From Pseudocercospora fijiensis CIRAD86 (taxonomy: Eukaryota > Ascomycota > Dothideomycetes > Mycosphaerellales > Mycosphaerellaceae), in assembly GCF_000340215.1 (NCBI RefSeq), contig NW_006921541.1, forward strand, positions 3,656,954 to 3,720,953: a stretch of DNA of 64,000 nt, written 5' to 3'. Under the pieces are notes generated by a model that worked only from the letters and a program-made list of their open reading frames with translations, did not search any database and was not told the DNA's origin. Position numbers and translations under genes: made by a program. Each line of letters opens with the position of its first letter. Position 1 is the stretch's first letter. Positions 1 to 11,007 of the stretch are shown here, piece after piece.

Positions 1-59
1 GAGACTAGAACAAGGACCGGCTACAAGGGCGCGGCCTTTAGAAGGGAAGCGTGTATTAG

Positions 60-270
60 GACTAAAGAGGTTATACGTAATTAGCATATAACCGGGCTCG
101 AGTAAAGCTAGGGTCTCGATGCCTTAGGCAGGACTTGGCGCTTAGCGTTAGGCTAACTGGCCTGCCTTCCTCCCTCTCCTCTTAGATCGCTATCGAATAC
201 TACACTAATTTACTACTACCCTATCTACCTGCTAACATAACCCTTCTTACAAAGCTAAAGCGGCTAAAGA
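60..270 (+). repeat. Degenerate dispersed repeat, copy 1
   Basis: This TpA-rich, CpA-poor stretch aligns by eye with the reverse complement of 19,180-19,370. Shared blocks include taaagctagggtct, the gcttagcgtta-like block and the ctatcgaatactac-like block. The two copies differ mainly by C/T and G/A transitions, as expected for repeats mutated by RIP. No domain could be read from either copy. The remainder of 1-930 has the same composition and no frame that I recognise. Confidence 0.6.
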
Positions 271-956
271 GTAATATTAGTACGCTAAAGGCTTAGAATA
301 ATACTATTCTATCGCTCTTAAAGAACATAGCTAGCTACTAAGAACAGGGCTCTAAGCAAGCAAATCCGGTATAGGAAGGCCCTCCGGCGATTACCGAGGG
401 TATAGAGGTCGATCTGTCCTATATAGAATTAATTAGGGGTACTTATAGTAAAGCAGAGCTGTAGGAATATATAGTAGCGGGTATAGACCTATTCGATCCG
501 AGCGTAGATTTGTCGCAGTTTAAGGGTTAATAAAATAGCATATTTATCGCTTCCGCTATATAGCTATAAGATAGTTAAATTTAGTCGTATTAAGTCGCGT
601 AAAAAGTATATTATAGCTACGATATAGAAGATAAAGCGCTCCTATAATTATATATAGGTACCGGTACTACGTTATAGTAAAATATAGTAGTAAAGGATAT
701 AGCTTAGTATATATATATATCTCGACTAAAATAAAGTTTACCTCTACGGAGGTCCGCGGAGGCGGCCGGACTACCGAGAATGCATTGCCTCGAACCCTCT
801 TATCCGTTATTAAGTACTAATTGCCCGTCTACGTCGTCGCTTCTATACGTATATTCGCTATAGATAGACAGGCTCTTCTAGGACAGGTATATCGCCGTAT
901 AGATATAGATATTCCGTAGTAGATAGAGGTCTTATATTAAAGCGCGTAGTGCACTA

Positions 957-977
957 ATTGGCAGCGCAGCTGCCAAT
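957..977. repeat. Perfect 9-bp hairpin with GCA loop
   Basis: ATTGGCAGC, a GCA loop and GCTGCCAAT form a perfect inverted repeat, followed at once by CTAG (978-981). A second palindrome, TAGTGCACTA, lies just upstream at 947-956. The hairpin sits at the left edge of a short tract (about 945-1110) that lacks the TpA bias of its surroundings. A GC-rich hairpin before CTAG recalls a Helitron 3' end, but the usual spacer of several bases is missing, so this is only a suggestion. Confidence 0.5.
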
Positions 978-1070
978 CTAGACACCGCGGCCACCGCCCG
1001 CGAAAATCCAAGTTGTCCGCCAAGACCGAAATGATTGGCTGAGAAATTTCGCAGAAGTAATATGCAATCA

Positions 1071-1163
1071 AAGATTGAAGGGAAATTTGACTTACCCCGG
1101 ATTTCAGCGTAGAACGTCAATCGAAACAAAGATTAAAGGGGAATTTAACTTACCCCGGATTTC
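1071..1163. repeat. 35-bp direct repeat, two copies, period 58 bp
   Basis: Copies at 1071-1105 and 1129-1163 share cttaccccggatttc and differ only at a few positions, mostly G/A. The left copy lies in the less mutated tract and the right copy at its edge. No function is apparent. Confidence 0.7.
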
Positions 1164-1218
1164 TTAGCTTATTAGCTAGGGTATTAGCTTGATAGTAGTA
1201 ATATTTAATTCAAGATTT

Positions 1219-1362
1219 AAGTACATTTCCTATTAATTGCGTATAAATAAAAAAAATAGCTAGTGTAGGACTAGTGTAGGACTCGAACCTACGACAAGTA
1301 TATTTCCTATTAATTACGTATAAATAAAAAAAAATAGCTAGTGTAGGACTCGAACCTACGAC
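1219..1362 (-). repeat. 77-bp tandem duplication of a tRNA 3' half and its terminator
   Basis: The block beginning aagta(c/t)atttcctatt at 1219 recurs at 1296. Each copy holds an A-tract followed by the tRNA T-arm sequence (1274-1295 and 1341-1362, read on the minus strand as GTAGGTTCGAGTCCTAC). The duplication therefore copies the end of the tRNA-like gene together with its oligo-T terminator. Confidence 0.7.
1326..1334 (-). terminator. Oligo-T Pol III terminator of the tRNA-like gene
   Basis: A9 on the plus strand is T9 on the minus strand, one base after the tRNA-like 3' end. A similar A-tract follows the duplicated T arm near 1250. Confidence 0.5.
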
Positions 1363-1494
1363 CTCTTAACCCCTATCGATCTTATAACTCCTTTAAGATA
1401 TATACCTTCATATAGCGGGGACTATATTAAGTAGTATAGCCGGGAGAAATAGAATCATTAATAGTTAAGAATCATACTACTAGACCAACTAGCC
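1336..1494 (-). tRNA. tRNA-like gene, probably a tRNA-Pro pseudogene, with 88-nt insertion
   Basis: On the minus strand the 5' end GGCTAGT (1494-1488) pairs with the 3' end ACTAGCT (1342-1336), with one G-U pair. The D-arm region resembles fungal tRNA-Pro, the T arm is a perfect 5-bp stem with TTCGAGT loop (box B), and the anticodon stem is CTTAA/TTAAG. The anticodon loop is interrupted by 88 nt (1375-1462). Removing exactly these leaves a 71-nt cloverleaf with loop CTAGGGG, that is anticodon AGG (Pro). A canonical intron after base 37 would instead give anticodon AUU, so the insertion is at an unusual place or the gene is dead. Run A9 at 1326-1334 is a T9 Pol III terminator on this strand. 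The locus lies in mutated DNA; a pseudogene is likely. Confidence 0.55.
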
Positions 1495-1552
1495 GATATA
1501 TATAGAATGGAAACTAATACTCTCTATATACTTATAAAGTAGGAGCTAATAG

Positions 1553-2120
1553 CTCGATTTCTATGAAAATTTCACGTTTGATAGAACCGACCCGCGCGGT
1601 TCTAACGGTGTAATTTTCATTGAAATCGAATCAATATTCATTGAGATATTAACCGCCGAAGTTAGAGCCAACACTAGCCAACACCTACTAACACTAAATT
1701 CGAAGGTAGTCGATTTCCATGAAAATTTCACGTTTGATAGAACCGACCCGCGCGGTTCTAACGGTATAATTTTCATTGAAATCGAATCAATATTCATTGA
1801 GATATTAACCGCCGAAGTTGGAGCCAACACTAGCTAACACCTGCCAATACCAAATTCGAAGGTGGTCGATTTCTATGAAAATTTCACGTTTGATAGAACC
1901 GACCTGCGCGGTTCTAACGGTGTAATTTTCATAGAAATCGAATCAATATTCATTAAGATATTAACCGCCGAAGTTAGAGCCAACACTAGCTAATACCTAC
2001 TAATACCAAATTCGAAGGTGGTCGATTTCTATAAAAATTTCACGTTTAATAGAACCGACCCGCGCGGTTCTAACGGTGTAATTTTTATTGAAATCGGATT
2101 AGTATTTATCGAGATATATA
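1553..2120. repeat. 156-bp tandem repeat, about 3.6 copies, each with a long palindrome
   Basis: Units start at 1553, 1709, 1865 and 2021, an exact 156-bp period; the fourth degenerates after about 2107. Each unit contains a roughly 72-bp imperfect palindrome: an outer arm gatttcyatgaaaatttcac opposing its near reverse complement, and an inner perfect 8-bp stem tagaaccg/cggttcta around a short CG-rich loop. Copies differ at few sites, mainly transitions. Open frames through it are a by-product of the 156-bp period (divisible by three) and are not called as genes. Confidence 0.85.
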
Positions 2121-2586
2121 TAGGATACTCCGTATTCTATAGCTATCTAGTCTAGAGGCGCCCTAATATACTAGCCTATAGGGTACTAAATATTAGCCTA
2201 ATCGGAGGGGCTATAGTAAGGCTCTAGGGCGTCTAGTAGGTATATCGACTTTTTTTTATACTAGACGTACAATTTTCGCTAAGTCTACGAGTTGCGCGCG
2301 TTTTAAGAGCGCTCGCGAGGCAGGGTCGCCCCCGAAGTAAGGGTTTCCTATATAAAAGTGGCCGGCTAGCGGACCTACTTTGGGAGCGGAACCGCCTTAT
2401 ATAGAAATCGTATCCTAGCACGTTCGGAGGATATGTATATAGGAGTAGTATTTTAGATTCTTTAAAGGAACTATTTTACTGTCTTATATACGTTAAGGAG
2501 TATACCTTTAAAAACCCCTTTCGCCGAGGGAAACTAGGTACATTTACTACGGTCCTAGATCGAAATTTACCTAGGATCTATATAAT

Positions 2587-5500
2587 ATGGATTCTAATTC
2601 GGATACTACTCGGGATCGAGTACAAAAACAATGTTCGAGGTGTAAAACACAACGACCTCTAAGCGATTTTAATCGAGAGGGTAGGCAGTCCTATAAGACC
2701 TGTCTTACATGTCGCGAGAAACAGGCACGCAAAAGGCGGCTACAAAGGCGTTCGCGTAGCCCTACTATTAACGTAGAAGCCCCTAATATTTATCGGAGAG
2801 GTCGGGACGAAACCTCTATTGAAAGGGAGCAAAGACGGGCTGTCGCGAGAGAGGACCGCGCAAATCGGGCGTTACGATCTACTAGGGCTCCCTTACTTGC
2901 CCGCGATATAAATTCATTTACCTGTAGCGGCTGTAATATACCTCGGCCCTATAGAGAATGTCGGGTAGTTAATTCTACCCTCTGCTCGTATTGTTCGAAT
3001 CCCGGTATTTCGGATATTACTACTGAGCTAAAGTAGTGCGAAACGGGTAGCCACTTTACTACCCGATCGGAATTTCAGGCCGGTAGTCTCGAATATAGTT
3101 ACTGCCGGCAACACGGTATCTTTCCCTCTACGATTCCTAGCTCTAGTAGGGCTTCCGAGTCGTCGAGGTCTCGAATGAATAGGCGTTCTCTTAATCGAAT
3201 TCGCGAGGCAGCCCAGGCTACTCGCGAACTAGATAAGGGTAATCTTAGCCTTAAAAACGCCGAAACACTAGAACAACGTCGTACTCGACCGGCTCTATCT
3301 AATACCGACTTCGACCGGTGTATACGATTTAGCCGACAGGGAGATACTATATCTTGGATACGGTGTCAAATATGCCCCCGCCGCTGGTTAGATCTTAAGC
3401 TAGATCCTACTACCGGCGCTTGTAGCTCTTGTTTAAAGGCTATTAAGTCGAACCCCCCTCGAATTCCCCTATTCTCTAGGGCAAATAATATGGACCCGGG
3501 CGAGCTACCGGTAGATTTGCCTAAGCTTAGCGATATAGAACAGCTCCTAATCGCTAGGGTCCATACTGCCGTTAACGTACTTACGGTCCGGGGCCAGCAG
3601 TATAAGTACCGCGGACATGTCGCTCATTTCCTTCGCGATATAGTCTCTATTTATAACAAACTGCCGCGACTACCTAATGAGGTAGATATACTATTACTTA
3701 GGCCTCGGAACCTAAATACTAATGAGATTGCGTCCTTTAATCGCGAATTCCGCGTTCGTAGGCAGGCTATTAAGTTGTGGTTAGAGTATTTAAAGGATAA
3801 TCATCCCGGATATTCTGATATCGAAATAGACCCTACGCTATTGTCTCAGCTTCCGCAAGATAATAGCGTATTAGGTCAAATTCAAACCGAGTTAGTAGAG
3901 TCCGATGAAACTACTACTAGCGATCGGCTACAATATTTAGATACTACCGGCGAGGACGAGGAATTTCCTATTGAAACCGCCGCTGTCCCGCAATTAGGGC
4001 AAACCCGGGATCCTAATCAAACCCTACTAGATGACCTACGGTCTGTAGAGAGTATAGCAGGGGGGGATAATCCCGAGGTTAGCCGGGTAGGCCCCTAGAA
4101 TCCGACCGAAGTTAGCCGGGGACCCCCCGGGACGAGTCTACATCGATTAGCCCAGCCTCGCAGTCTACCCCACTTAACGTGGCCCCATTTACAGGCGCGA
4201 CCTATCGACGAGTGGGATACTAATAGTAGCCTTCTATCACTTGCCTTTCCGTACCTATATCCTACAGGGCAGGGCGATTTTTATAGCCCTCGCGAAAGGA
4301 CAGTTGGTTTTAAGGACTATATTCAAGCCCTACTATACTATTACGACGGTCGATTTGGTTCCCATACTAGCTGGCGGTATACGGTATTTAATATCTATTA
4401 CCGAAGCTTAACTCGTAGCTAGTCTACGTACCTTGCCCGTAGTCTCGAAGTTGCTAATAGCCTTACAAAGGAGCAACTACGGGAGGCCTTACTAAACCCG
4501 GAGTCCCCGGATTCTAAGTCTATTTTAGACACAATTACAAGGCACGGGCGGTCCCTAATTGGTACGAGGCCGTATATGGGCGCCCGCCGAATGGAACTAG
4601 AAGCGATGGTTCGGTCTCTAGGATGTCCGGCGCTTTTTGGAACCTGTAGTCCCGCCGATCTACAGTGGGACCATTTACTTCGGTTAAGTCCGTTCTATAA
4701 CGAATGGAAAACAGGTAGTTCGGCCGATTCTATCCGTCTAGCACGGGAGTTTCTTAAGGACTATCCGCATATCGTAGTAGATCTATTTAAGCGTCGGTTA
4801 AAGCTCTTGTTTAAGACTGTCCTAGAGCCTAAATTTAGGGTATCTGACTCATGGATTCGGTTTGAGTTTCAAGGGAGAGGTAGTATTCACGCGCACTTTT
4901 TTCTTTGGATAGACGAGCTACTATCGATTAGTGTTACTACTAACGAGGGGCGTTCGGCACTTGCTACACGTTGGGATAGACATATCGTTGCCTTAAATCC
5001 GGATACTAGTCGGCAGGGTGCCCCTATTGGCCGTAGTGCTATAAATTCGGATACCTCGGAAATAGAAAACAATCTCGAGTTTCTCTCGGATCTTGTAAAC
5101 CGACTTTAGCGGCACTCGTGTAACGATTATTGCCTACGCCGTAAGAAGGGACAAGATGCGGCCGATACTACGAAATATTGCCGGTTTCACTTTCCGCGTA
5201 CTATCCTAGAGAGGGCCGAGGTTTCTAATCGCTATAACGACAAGTTTGTTACATATATTGCCGAGTGTAACGATCAGAACCTTAATCACTTTAATCCCCT
5301 TTTAACGATGGCCTAGAGAGCGAATACCGATCTTACTCCGTGTACCGATATTAAGGCAGTACTACAATATATTGTTAAGTACTGTTCGAAAGCCGAGGTT
5401 GCTACAAAGCCCTATTCAGAACTTATACGGGATATCCTGCCCCGTATATCTGATAGGAGGCCCTTAGTCTCGCTTGCCGCTAAGCTACTTAATAAGCTAG

Positions 5501-8268
5501 TTTCTGAAAGAGATTGGTCCGTACAAGAGGTTTCGTTTATTCTACTAGGTTATAATTTAGTAGATTGTACGCGGCAGTTCGTTAACCTCGACTGTAGACC
5601 GCAGGCAGAGCAACAGGTACCATTTGGGCTAAACGACCTCGGCGAGGGGCACCCCCAGCAGACTGCGCGTAGGACGATCTATATAAAGTATAGCGATCGA
5701 CAGGAAGTATACGCTACTGTTTCGCTCTTCGAGTTCGCGACTAGATTTAATCTAGGCCGGAATCCGCCTACGAGGTTAGCGGATAGAAATCCCGACCGGA
5801 TTCTTCGCTATATCCCGCTATATCCTAGCGATACTAGCGATCCGAAGTACGCGCAGTACTGTCGGTTTAAGGTTGTACTACACGTCCCTTAGATAGTATA
5901 TCTAGTACTACCCTTCCGATTCCCAAACTCGCCTATTTCTTATACTACGTGGCCGGCTGCCTACCGGGAATTAGAGCGCCGGGAGTCGTAGTATCCTACA
6001 CTTAGGAGGGACTATTACGGCCGTCTAGCCGAGGAGAACGAGGATTTTGAGGACGAGTTCGAGGAGGAATATCCTATTACCGAGGATGAGGAGGCTATAT
6101 TTAACGAACTCGGGAACGAGCATCCTAGCGATAATAATCGGATTCGCGAGGAGCTCGAGTTAGGACAGCGGGGTATTGATATTTCTGCTGACTGGAGTCC
6201 CTACTGTAGCCGTTTTAAGGATACTATACCCGAGGTTTACGAACCGCTAGCTCGGAATAACTATTAGCGGCGGTTAAAGGAAAGTTCGACCTCGAATTTA
6301 GATGTCGAATCTTAGGCATCCAACGCCTATCTATCACTAAATCCGGGGCAAGCGGCAGTATATAGTGTCTTTGTTAAGAACTACGAACAGTTTGTCCGAG
6401 AGTTTCCATTCGGTACCCGCTTAGGGGCGCCCGCCAACTCCGAAGGCGCCCCGTAGCTATTAATTAATCTCGACGGCGAGGCGGGTACCGGAAAGTCCTA
6501 TGTAATCGAGCTACTCTCGGCTCGGTTATAGGCTCTTGCGCGGCGTACTGAAGGTAGTACTCGAAGTCCTATTGTTAGACTTGCCCCTACTAGGGCAGCG
6601 GCGTTTAATATCGATGGCTATACTATTTATTCCTTCTTTAATCTACCTATTCAAGTCGATCCTATCTTAGACGAACTTGGAGACGAGGCTAGAAAGGTCT
6701 GCCGCCGACGGTTAGAAGGAGTGCGTTTTATAGTAATTGACGAGAAATCTATACTTAGTATTCGTCTACTAGGTTGGATTAATTAGCGCCTATTCGAGAT
6801 CTTTCCTAAAACTAAGGCCTCTACCGACTTTTTTGCCGGGTTTAGTATTCTTCTAGCCGGGGACTTCTGTCAGCTTCCGCCCGTCGCGGCTACCGCTCTC
6901 TTTACTACTAAGCGTTTATATAACGCTATAGATATCTCCGGTCGTAATTGCTACCGAGCCTTTAAGTATACGCTACGTTTGTCACAGGTTGTCCGGCAAT
7001 CCGGGCAGGATAAGACTGCCCTACAATTTAAGGATGCCCTACAAGCCGTCCGGGTTAATAAGGTAGAAGATAGGCACTATAATCTTCTTAGACAGCGTAC
7101 GTTTACGCCCTTCGGGGAGGCAATACAGAGAGACTTTAAGTCTGCTATCCGGCTTTACTCCTATCGTACTACGGTAGAGCAGTTTAATCGTACGCAACTC
7201 TTAGCTAGCGAATATCCGATACTTCGTATTAGCGCTAAGCACGACTCTATTTCGAGTAGTCGGCTTAACGAGAAAGAGTTTCAAGGACTCTATTCCGAGC
7301 TATACTTAGTTATTGGATGTCCGGTACTTCTATATCAGAATATCTGGACGGAGATGGGTTTAGTTAATAGTAGCCGCGGCTAACTATATAGTATTCTCTA
7401 GGACGAGGACGTAGAGAGTCCCCGGGATACTATGCCTCGCTGTCTACTCGTTTATTTTCCCGAGTTTCGTAGGGTTGGACTAAACGAGCAGATCGACGCT
7501 CGGGGGGGGGCCCGGAAGGGTGCGGTTGTGCCTATCTTTCCCGTACGGAGGGCACGCGGTACTTACGGTACTACGGAGACACAATAGCGCGAGCAATTCC
7601 CTATAGTAACCTGCTATGCGATTACGATTTATAAGTCGCAAGGTATAACTTTAGATCGGGTTGTCGTAAACCTTAGGGAGAAGCAAGTATCTCCCAGGGC
7701 ATTCTACGTAGCCTTATCGAGGGTTAGGGCCTATAAGGACCTCGCTATCGAACAAGACTTTGTAAAGTCGGATATTACTTTTAGTATCTCCGATATTACG
7801 AAAGATAGGGATCTAGATTGGCTAGAACGGACGAAGCAACTCCTATCTGTCGAAATTACTAGCCCTACTACTACGCTACGTAGTATACGTACACAAAGTC
7901 TAGCCTTTAGTTCGCTAAGGTCTATTCCTTTAGTCTCGACTAGGAAAACACCTTCTACCCTCCGTAAGAGTATCGATCCTTCGCCGGTTCGGATTCCACC
8001 TATCCTCCGGCCGTCTTTAAGGGATACTAGGCAGAGGAGTCCGTTACGGCATAGAACTACGTAGGAGGAATTATAGGGTGGCTCGGTATCGCCGGATTTA
8101 TCACCTAGCCCGGCGGATCCTAGCCCTACGTTACTACCGAGGCGAAGAGCGCCTACTATACCCCGTCCGGAGGGGCCCCCGGAGGAGTACCTAATAGCTG
8201 GTAGGATAGGAGGTAGTAGTCCTATACCGGAGTTAGGTTTCGAGGAGGAGGAGTACTTTGTATATTAA
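2587..8268 (+). pseudogene. Helitron Rep-helicase (RepHel), inactivated by nonsense mutations
   Basis: One reading frame runs 1,894 codons from ATG 2587 to TAA 8266-8268 without any frameshift. It is interrupted by about 17 stops, nearly all TAG at sites where Trp (TGG) or Gln (CAG/CAA) fits, as RIP produces. In order: two CxxC zinc-finger-like segments (about residues 17-50 and 115-140), a DUF6570-like block (3,487-3,720), a Helitron_like_N region, the HUH motif HAH in FEFQGRGSIHAHFF near 4,860, the two-tyrosine motif YIVKYCSK near 5,370, and a Pif1 helicase with Walker A GEAGTGKS near 6,475, Walker B VIDEKS near 6,735, LAGDFCQLPP near 6,855 and a C-terminal YKSQG near 7,630. Such proteins drive rolling-circle transposition. 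Element termini (5' TC, 3' CTRR) were not located. Confidence 0.93.
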
Positions 8269-8465
8269 TCTACTATATATGGTTTTGTACTTAGGCGGCG
8301 CTATATCGGAGTTAGGTTTCGAGGAGGAGGAGTACTTTGTATATTAATCTACTATATATGGTTTTGTGCTTAGGCGGCGCTATATCGGAGTTAGGTTTCA
8401 ACTTTCGAGGAGGAGTACTTTGTATATTAATCTACTATATATAGTTTTGTACTTGGACGGCGTTT
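8229..8465. repeat. 79-bp tandem repeat, three copies
   Basis: Units begin at 8229, 8308 and 8387 with cggagttaggtttcgagg. The first unit overlaps the C-terminal codons of the Helitron frame, so the array arose by duplicating the end of that coding sequence and about 40 bp beyond it. The third copy has a small insertion (caactttcgagg) and more mutations. Confidence 0.85.
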
Positions 8466-9000
8466 ATAATAGGCTGTAACTACTAAGAGGAAATTCTATT
8501 ATCGAGTTCCTATCTAAGTAACTTAACAAGTTGCTAGACTATTGTACTAACTCGCGCGGCTCTAATTCTATAATTTAAGTAAACGTATATATTTCTTTGA
8601 TTTTCGAATATATCTAGGGTTTATAACGGACTAAGTTGTCCGGTAATAACGGTATAGTTTCTACTAATATTGTCCTAATCTATCCTAATACTCTTATAAT
8701 ATATTATATACTAGCATTATAAATATATCCCCTTAACTAGTATATTTAATTTCTATATATACGTTTATATTTCCCCTTGCTATATATACTATCTTATATA
8801 TTATATATATATATATAGACTTATAGTATAATTTTTATTAGAATCGTATTAATACTAACACATATACTAACCGAATACTAGACTCTAAATCCGATAGTCG
8901 TCGATTGTAGTTAAAATTTAGGCTTTAACGATTGTAATAATAAAATATTGTTCGTAGTTAATCTCCTCTACCTTAGTCTTTTTTTTTTAAAAAAAAAAAA
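8466..9000. other. Mutated AT-rich sequence without recognisable gene
   Basis: TpA-rich sequence with no coding frame I can assign. It ends in a T-run followed by an A-run (about 8,978-9,000), a self-complementary tract directly before the un-mutated island. The Helitron 3' terminus probably lies in this stretch but was not found. Confidence 0.5.
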
Positions 9001-9430
9001 AGCCAACCAAACACCCTCCGGAAGTACCCATTCCCGACCCGTATAGCTTCAACGTGTGCTATATTATAGCGTAGAATCAGCTACACGGTCGGGGGATTAC
9101 AGTCCTACTCGGGAATACAGAATAGTAAACACTGTGAGTAGCCGGCCAGCCCCTGCTCCCCCGGAGGGGCCCTCAATAAAGCGTAGTCTAACGATTGGGC
9201 CTCGGGGCGCCCGCATCTACTACCCTCGTCAGTAGTGTATCTGATTGGCTGAACGTCCTCGGGTTTTGCGTATATATATCTGCCCATCTATGCCAAGAAA
9301 TCCGGGGAAGCTGATATAGCTCAGCTGGTGGACGCTCGCTTTTTTAAGCAACGCCAAGCCGAAAATTTTCGAACGTGGGTGACCTCTGCGCTGCCACTCT
9401 TGGAACGCGCCCGCGGTCCACAACACTTCC
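9001..9430. other. Un-mutated island between mutated transposons
   Basis: In contrast to both flanks this 430-bp block keeps CpA and TpG dinucleotides and mixed composition. It contains a tRNA-like head at 9310-9384. Either it is single-copy (and so not subject to RIP) or it arrived after RIP acted on its neighbours. No protein-coding gene is convincing here. Confidence 0.5.
9310..9384 (+). tRNA. tRNA-Lys(UUU)-like sequence, degenerate or a SINE head
   Basis: A good box A (tagctcagctggt, 9317-9329), an anticodon-like loop with TTT, and a weak box B (ttttcgaacg, 9367-9376) are arranged as in tRNA-Lys. The 5' end GCTGATA does not pair with the 3' end GGTGACC, so a functional tRNA is doubtful. 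A relic tRNA or the head of a tRNA-derived SINE are both possible. Confidence 0.4.
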
Positions 9431-9459
9431 TAGTTGCTACCTCGCAGGCAGGTATAAAG

Positions 9460-10340
9460 GTTTGTAAGCAAAGTGGCCGTTAGATAATAAGACGAGATAG
9501 GCTAGTTGCTAATATATTGTTGCTTAGTAAGGCCTAGATATCCCTATAGTTATAGGGTCTTTCTAAAGGCGTGTTCTATCTCTATTCTTGCCCTTAATAT
9601 ACGAGTATTAAATGCCTGTTTTAATAGCGGTAGAGGCTTGCTAGGCTATAGACAGATAACACTATAAGTATAATAGTATACTAGATCGCCGTATAGATAG
9701 AGCATTCTCCGTTTATCTATAAGACGCCGTATTCGGTTAGGAATAGGGGAATCTTACTAGATAGACTAGTTATTTGTTCTGCCCTCGTATAGGCCGAGGA
9801 GAGACGATAGTATACCGTTAGGTATAATAATACCTTAGAACCTGTAGCTATGCTTCTTCTTATACCCCGTATAGCAAATCCGTTAATCGTAGGTAGATCG
9901 AAGAGGCCTTATAGTACCGCGGAAAGTGCTATTAATAAAACCCTAAAAGTTGCCTAGATAACTAGCTCTTTTAATACTACGTACGAAGCCTCTTATAATA
10001 TAATATCGTCTTAATCGTAGGTGCTAATAAACAAGGCTTCTAAACTGCTCCTAGATATAGAGTATTATATCCGAGAAGATTATCGATAGAAAGCACTTCG
10101 GTCGTCTAAAATAGTTAGTTAGGTCCTTCTAGCGATACGGATACGATAGCCGCCGATATATAATACAGAATACTAACTCCGGCTCGTAGATGTAACAATT
10201 AGACTATTATATAGTATCGATTCGTAATATAATAGCTAGGAAGCGAATCTCTACCTTAATAAACCTATTACCGCGGTAATTAGCTAAGCGTAGCGGTAGT
10301 AAGGTCCTTCTAACCTTCTAATATATACTAGCTATTAATA
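9460..10340 (-). pseudogene. PIF/Harbinger DDE transposase, inactivated
   Basis: Read on the minus strand, one frame gives the pattern of the PIF/Harbinger transposase (DDE_Tnp_4). A GF-I-x-T-F-R-G-T segment near 9,960 holds the first catalytic position, where the expected Asp reads as Asn, as a G-to-A change would produce. It is followed by the conserved QRICYTGYKKKHSY-like block, GPIRGQNN, then YGD(P)AYYYTYG near 9,690 and FNTRxSRARIEIEHAF near 9,610 with the catalytic Glu. TAG stops interrupt it where Trp or Gln fits. These enzymes cut and paste DNA with 3-bp TTA/TAA target duplications; terminal inverted repeats were not identified. Confidence 0.8.
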
Positions 10341-11007
10341 ATAACCTCTATATTAATAATAATAACCTCTACCGGCGACGTACCTATATTTATCTTCTAC
10401 CTTTATATCGATATAGTTATCTAGACTCTATACCTTCCTTATATACGGAATCGTCGGCCGCGAGCGGAAACTACGGTCTCTACGCCTCGTATATACTAAA
10501 GCGATTAATATAGCGACGATTGCTAGTAGGCGCGACCTTACCGCCTTTACTTTAGCTATTTTGCCTATACTATACGCGCTACGCGCTCGAAAATACGATA
10601 TCTATACGAAGCGGAAGAGACGGAATACTAGGCCTATTCGAGGCTCTTAGCGGAGCTAGAGCGGCGCCTGGAGCGGCACCTAGAGCGGCATCAAAAGGCG
10701 TGGCGAAATCCGTCTAATATTAGAGTTGGCAGGGAAAGTGGAGTTGTCGAAGGACGGGAACTGAAGGGTCAATGCTTTTGTGGGGCTGTTGGAGTGAACA
10801 GGGGTGGCACGCTGAGGATCGGCAACCCAGAGCGAGCACGAGGTATTGTCACAGTGTCACTACTGTACTGCTTCGTAACATCATTTTGTTTCGTTTTTTT
10901 TTTCGGAAAGGTTCAGCTAAAGAATCGACCATCAACCATCCCACTGACAGAGCCATCTCGTGGCGGTAGAGCACAAATCTTGGAGAGCGTTGGGACAGAC
11001 CGCAAAC
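10341..11007. other. Transposon remnant passing into unique sequence at about 10,690
   Basis: Up to about 10,690 the sequence is mutated and repeat-like, with a short CTAGAGCGGC-type tandem at 10,655-10,690. From there to 11,007 composition is normal and no gene is evident. This is the upstream region of the thiolase relic. Confidence 0.5.

Noticed and set aside
1553..2120. CRISPR-like array
   Set aside because: The host is a fungus, the 156-bp units abut without unique spacers, and they contain long palindromes; it is a tandem satellite.
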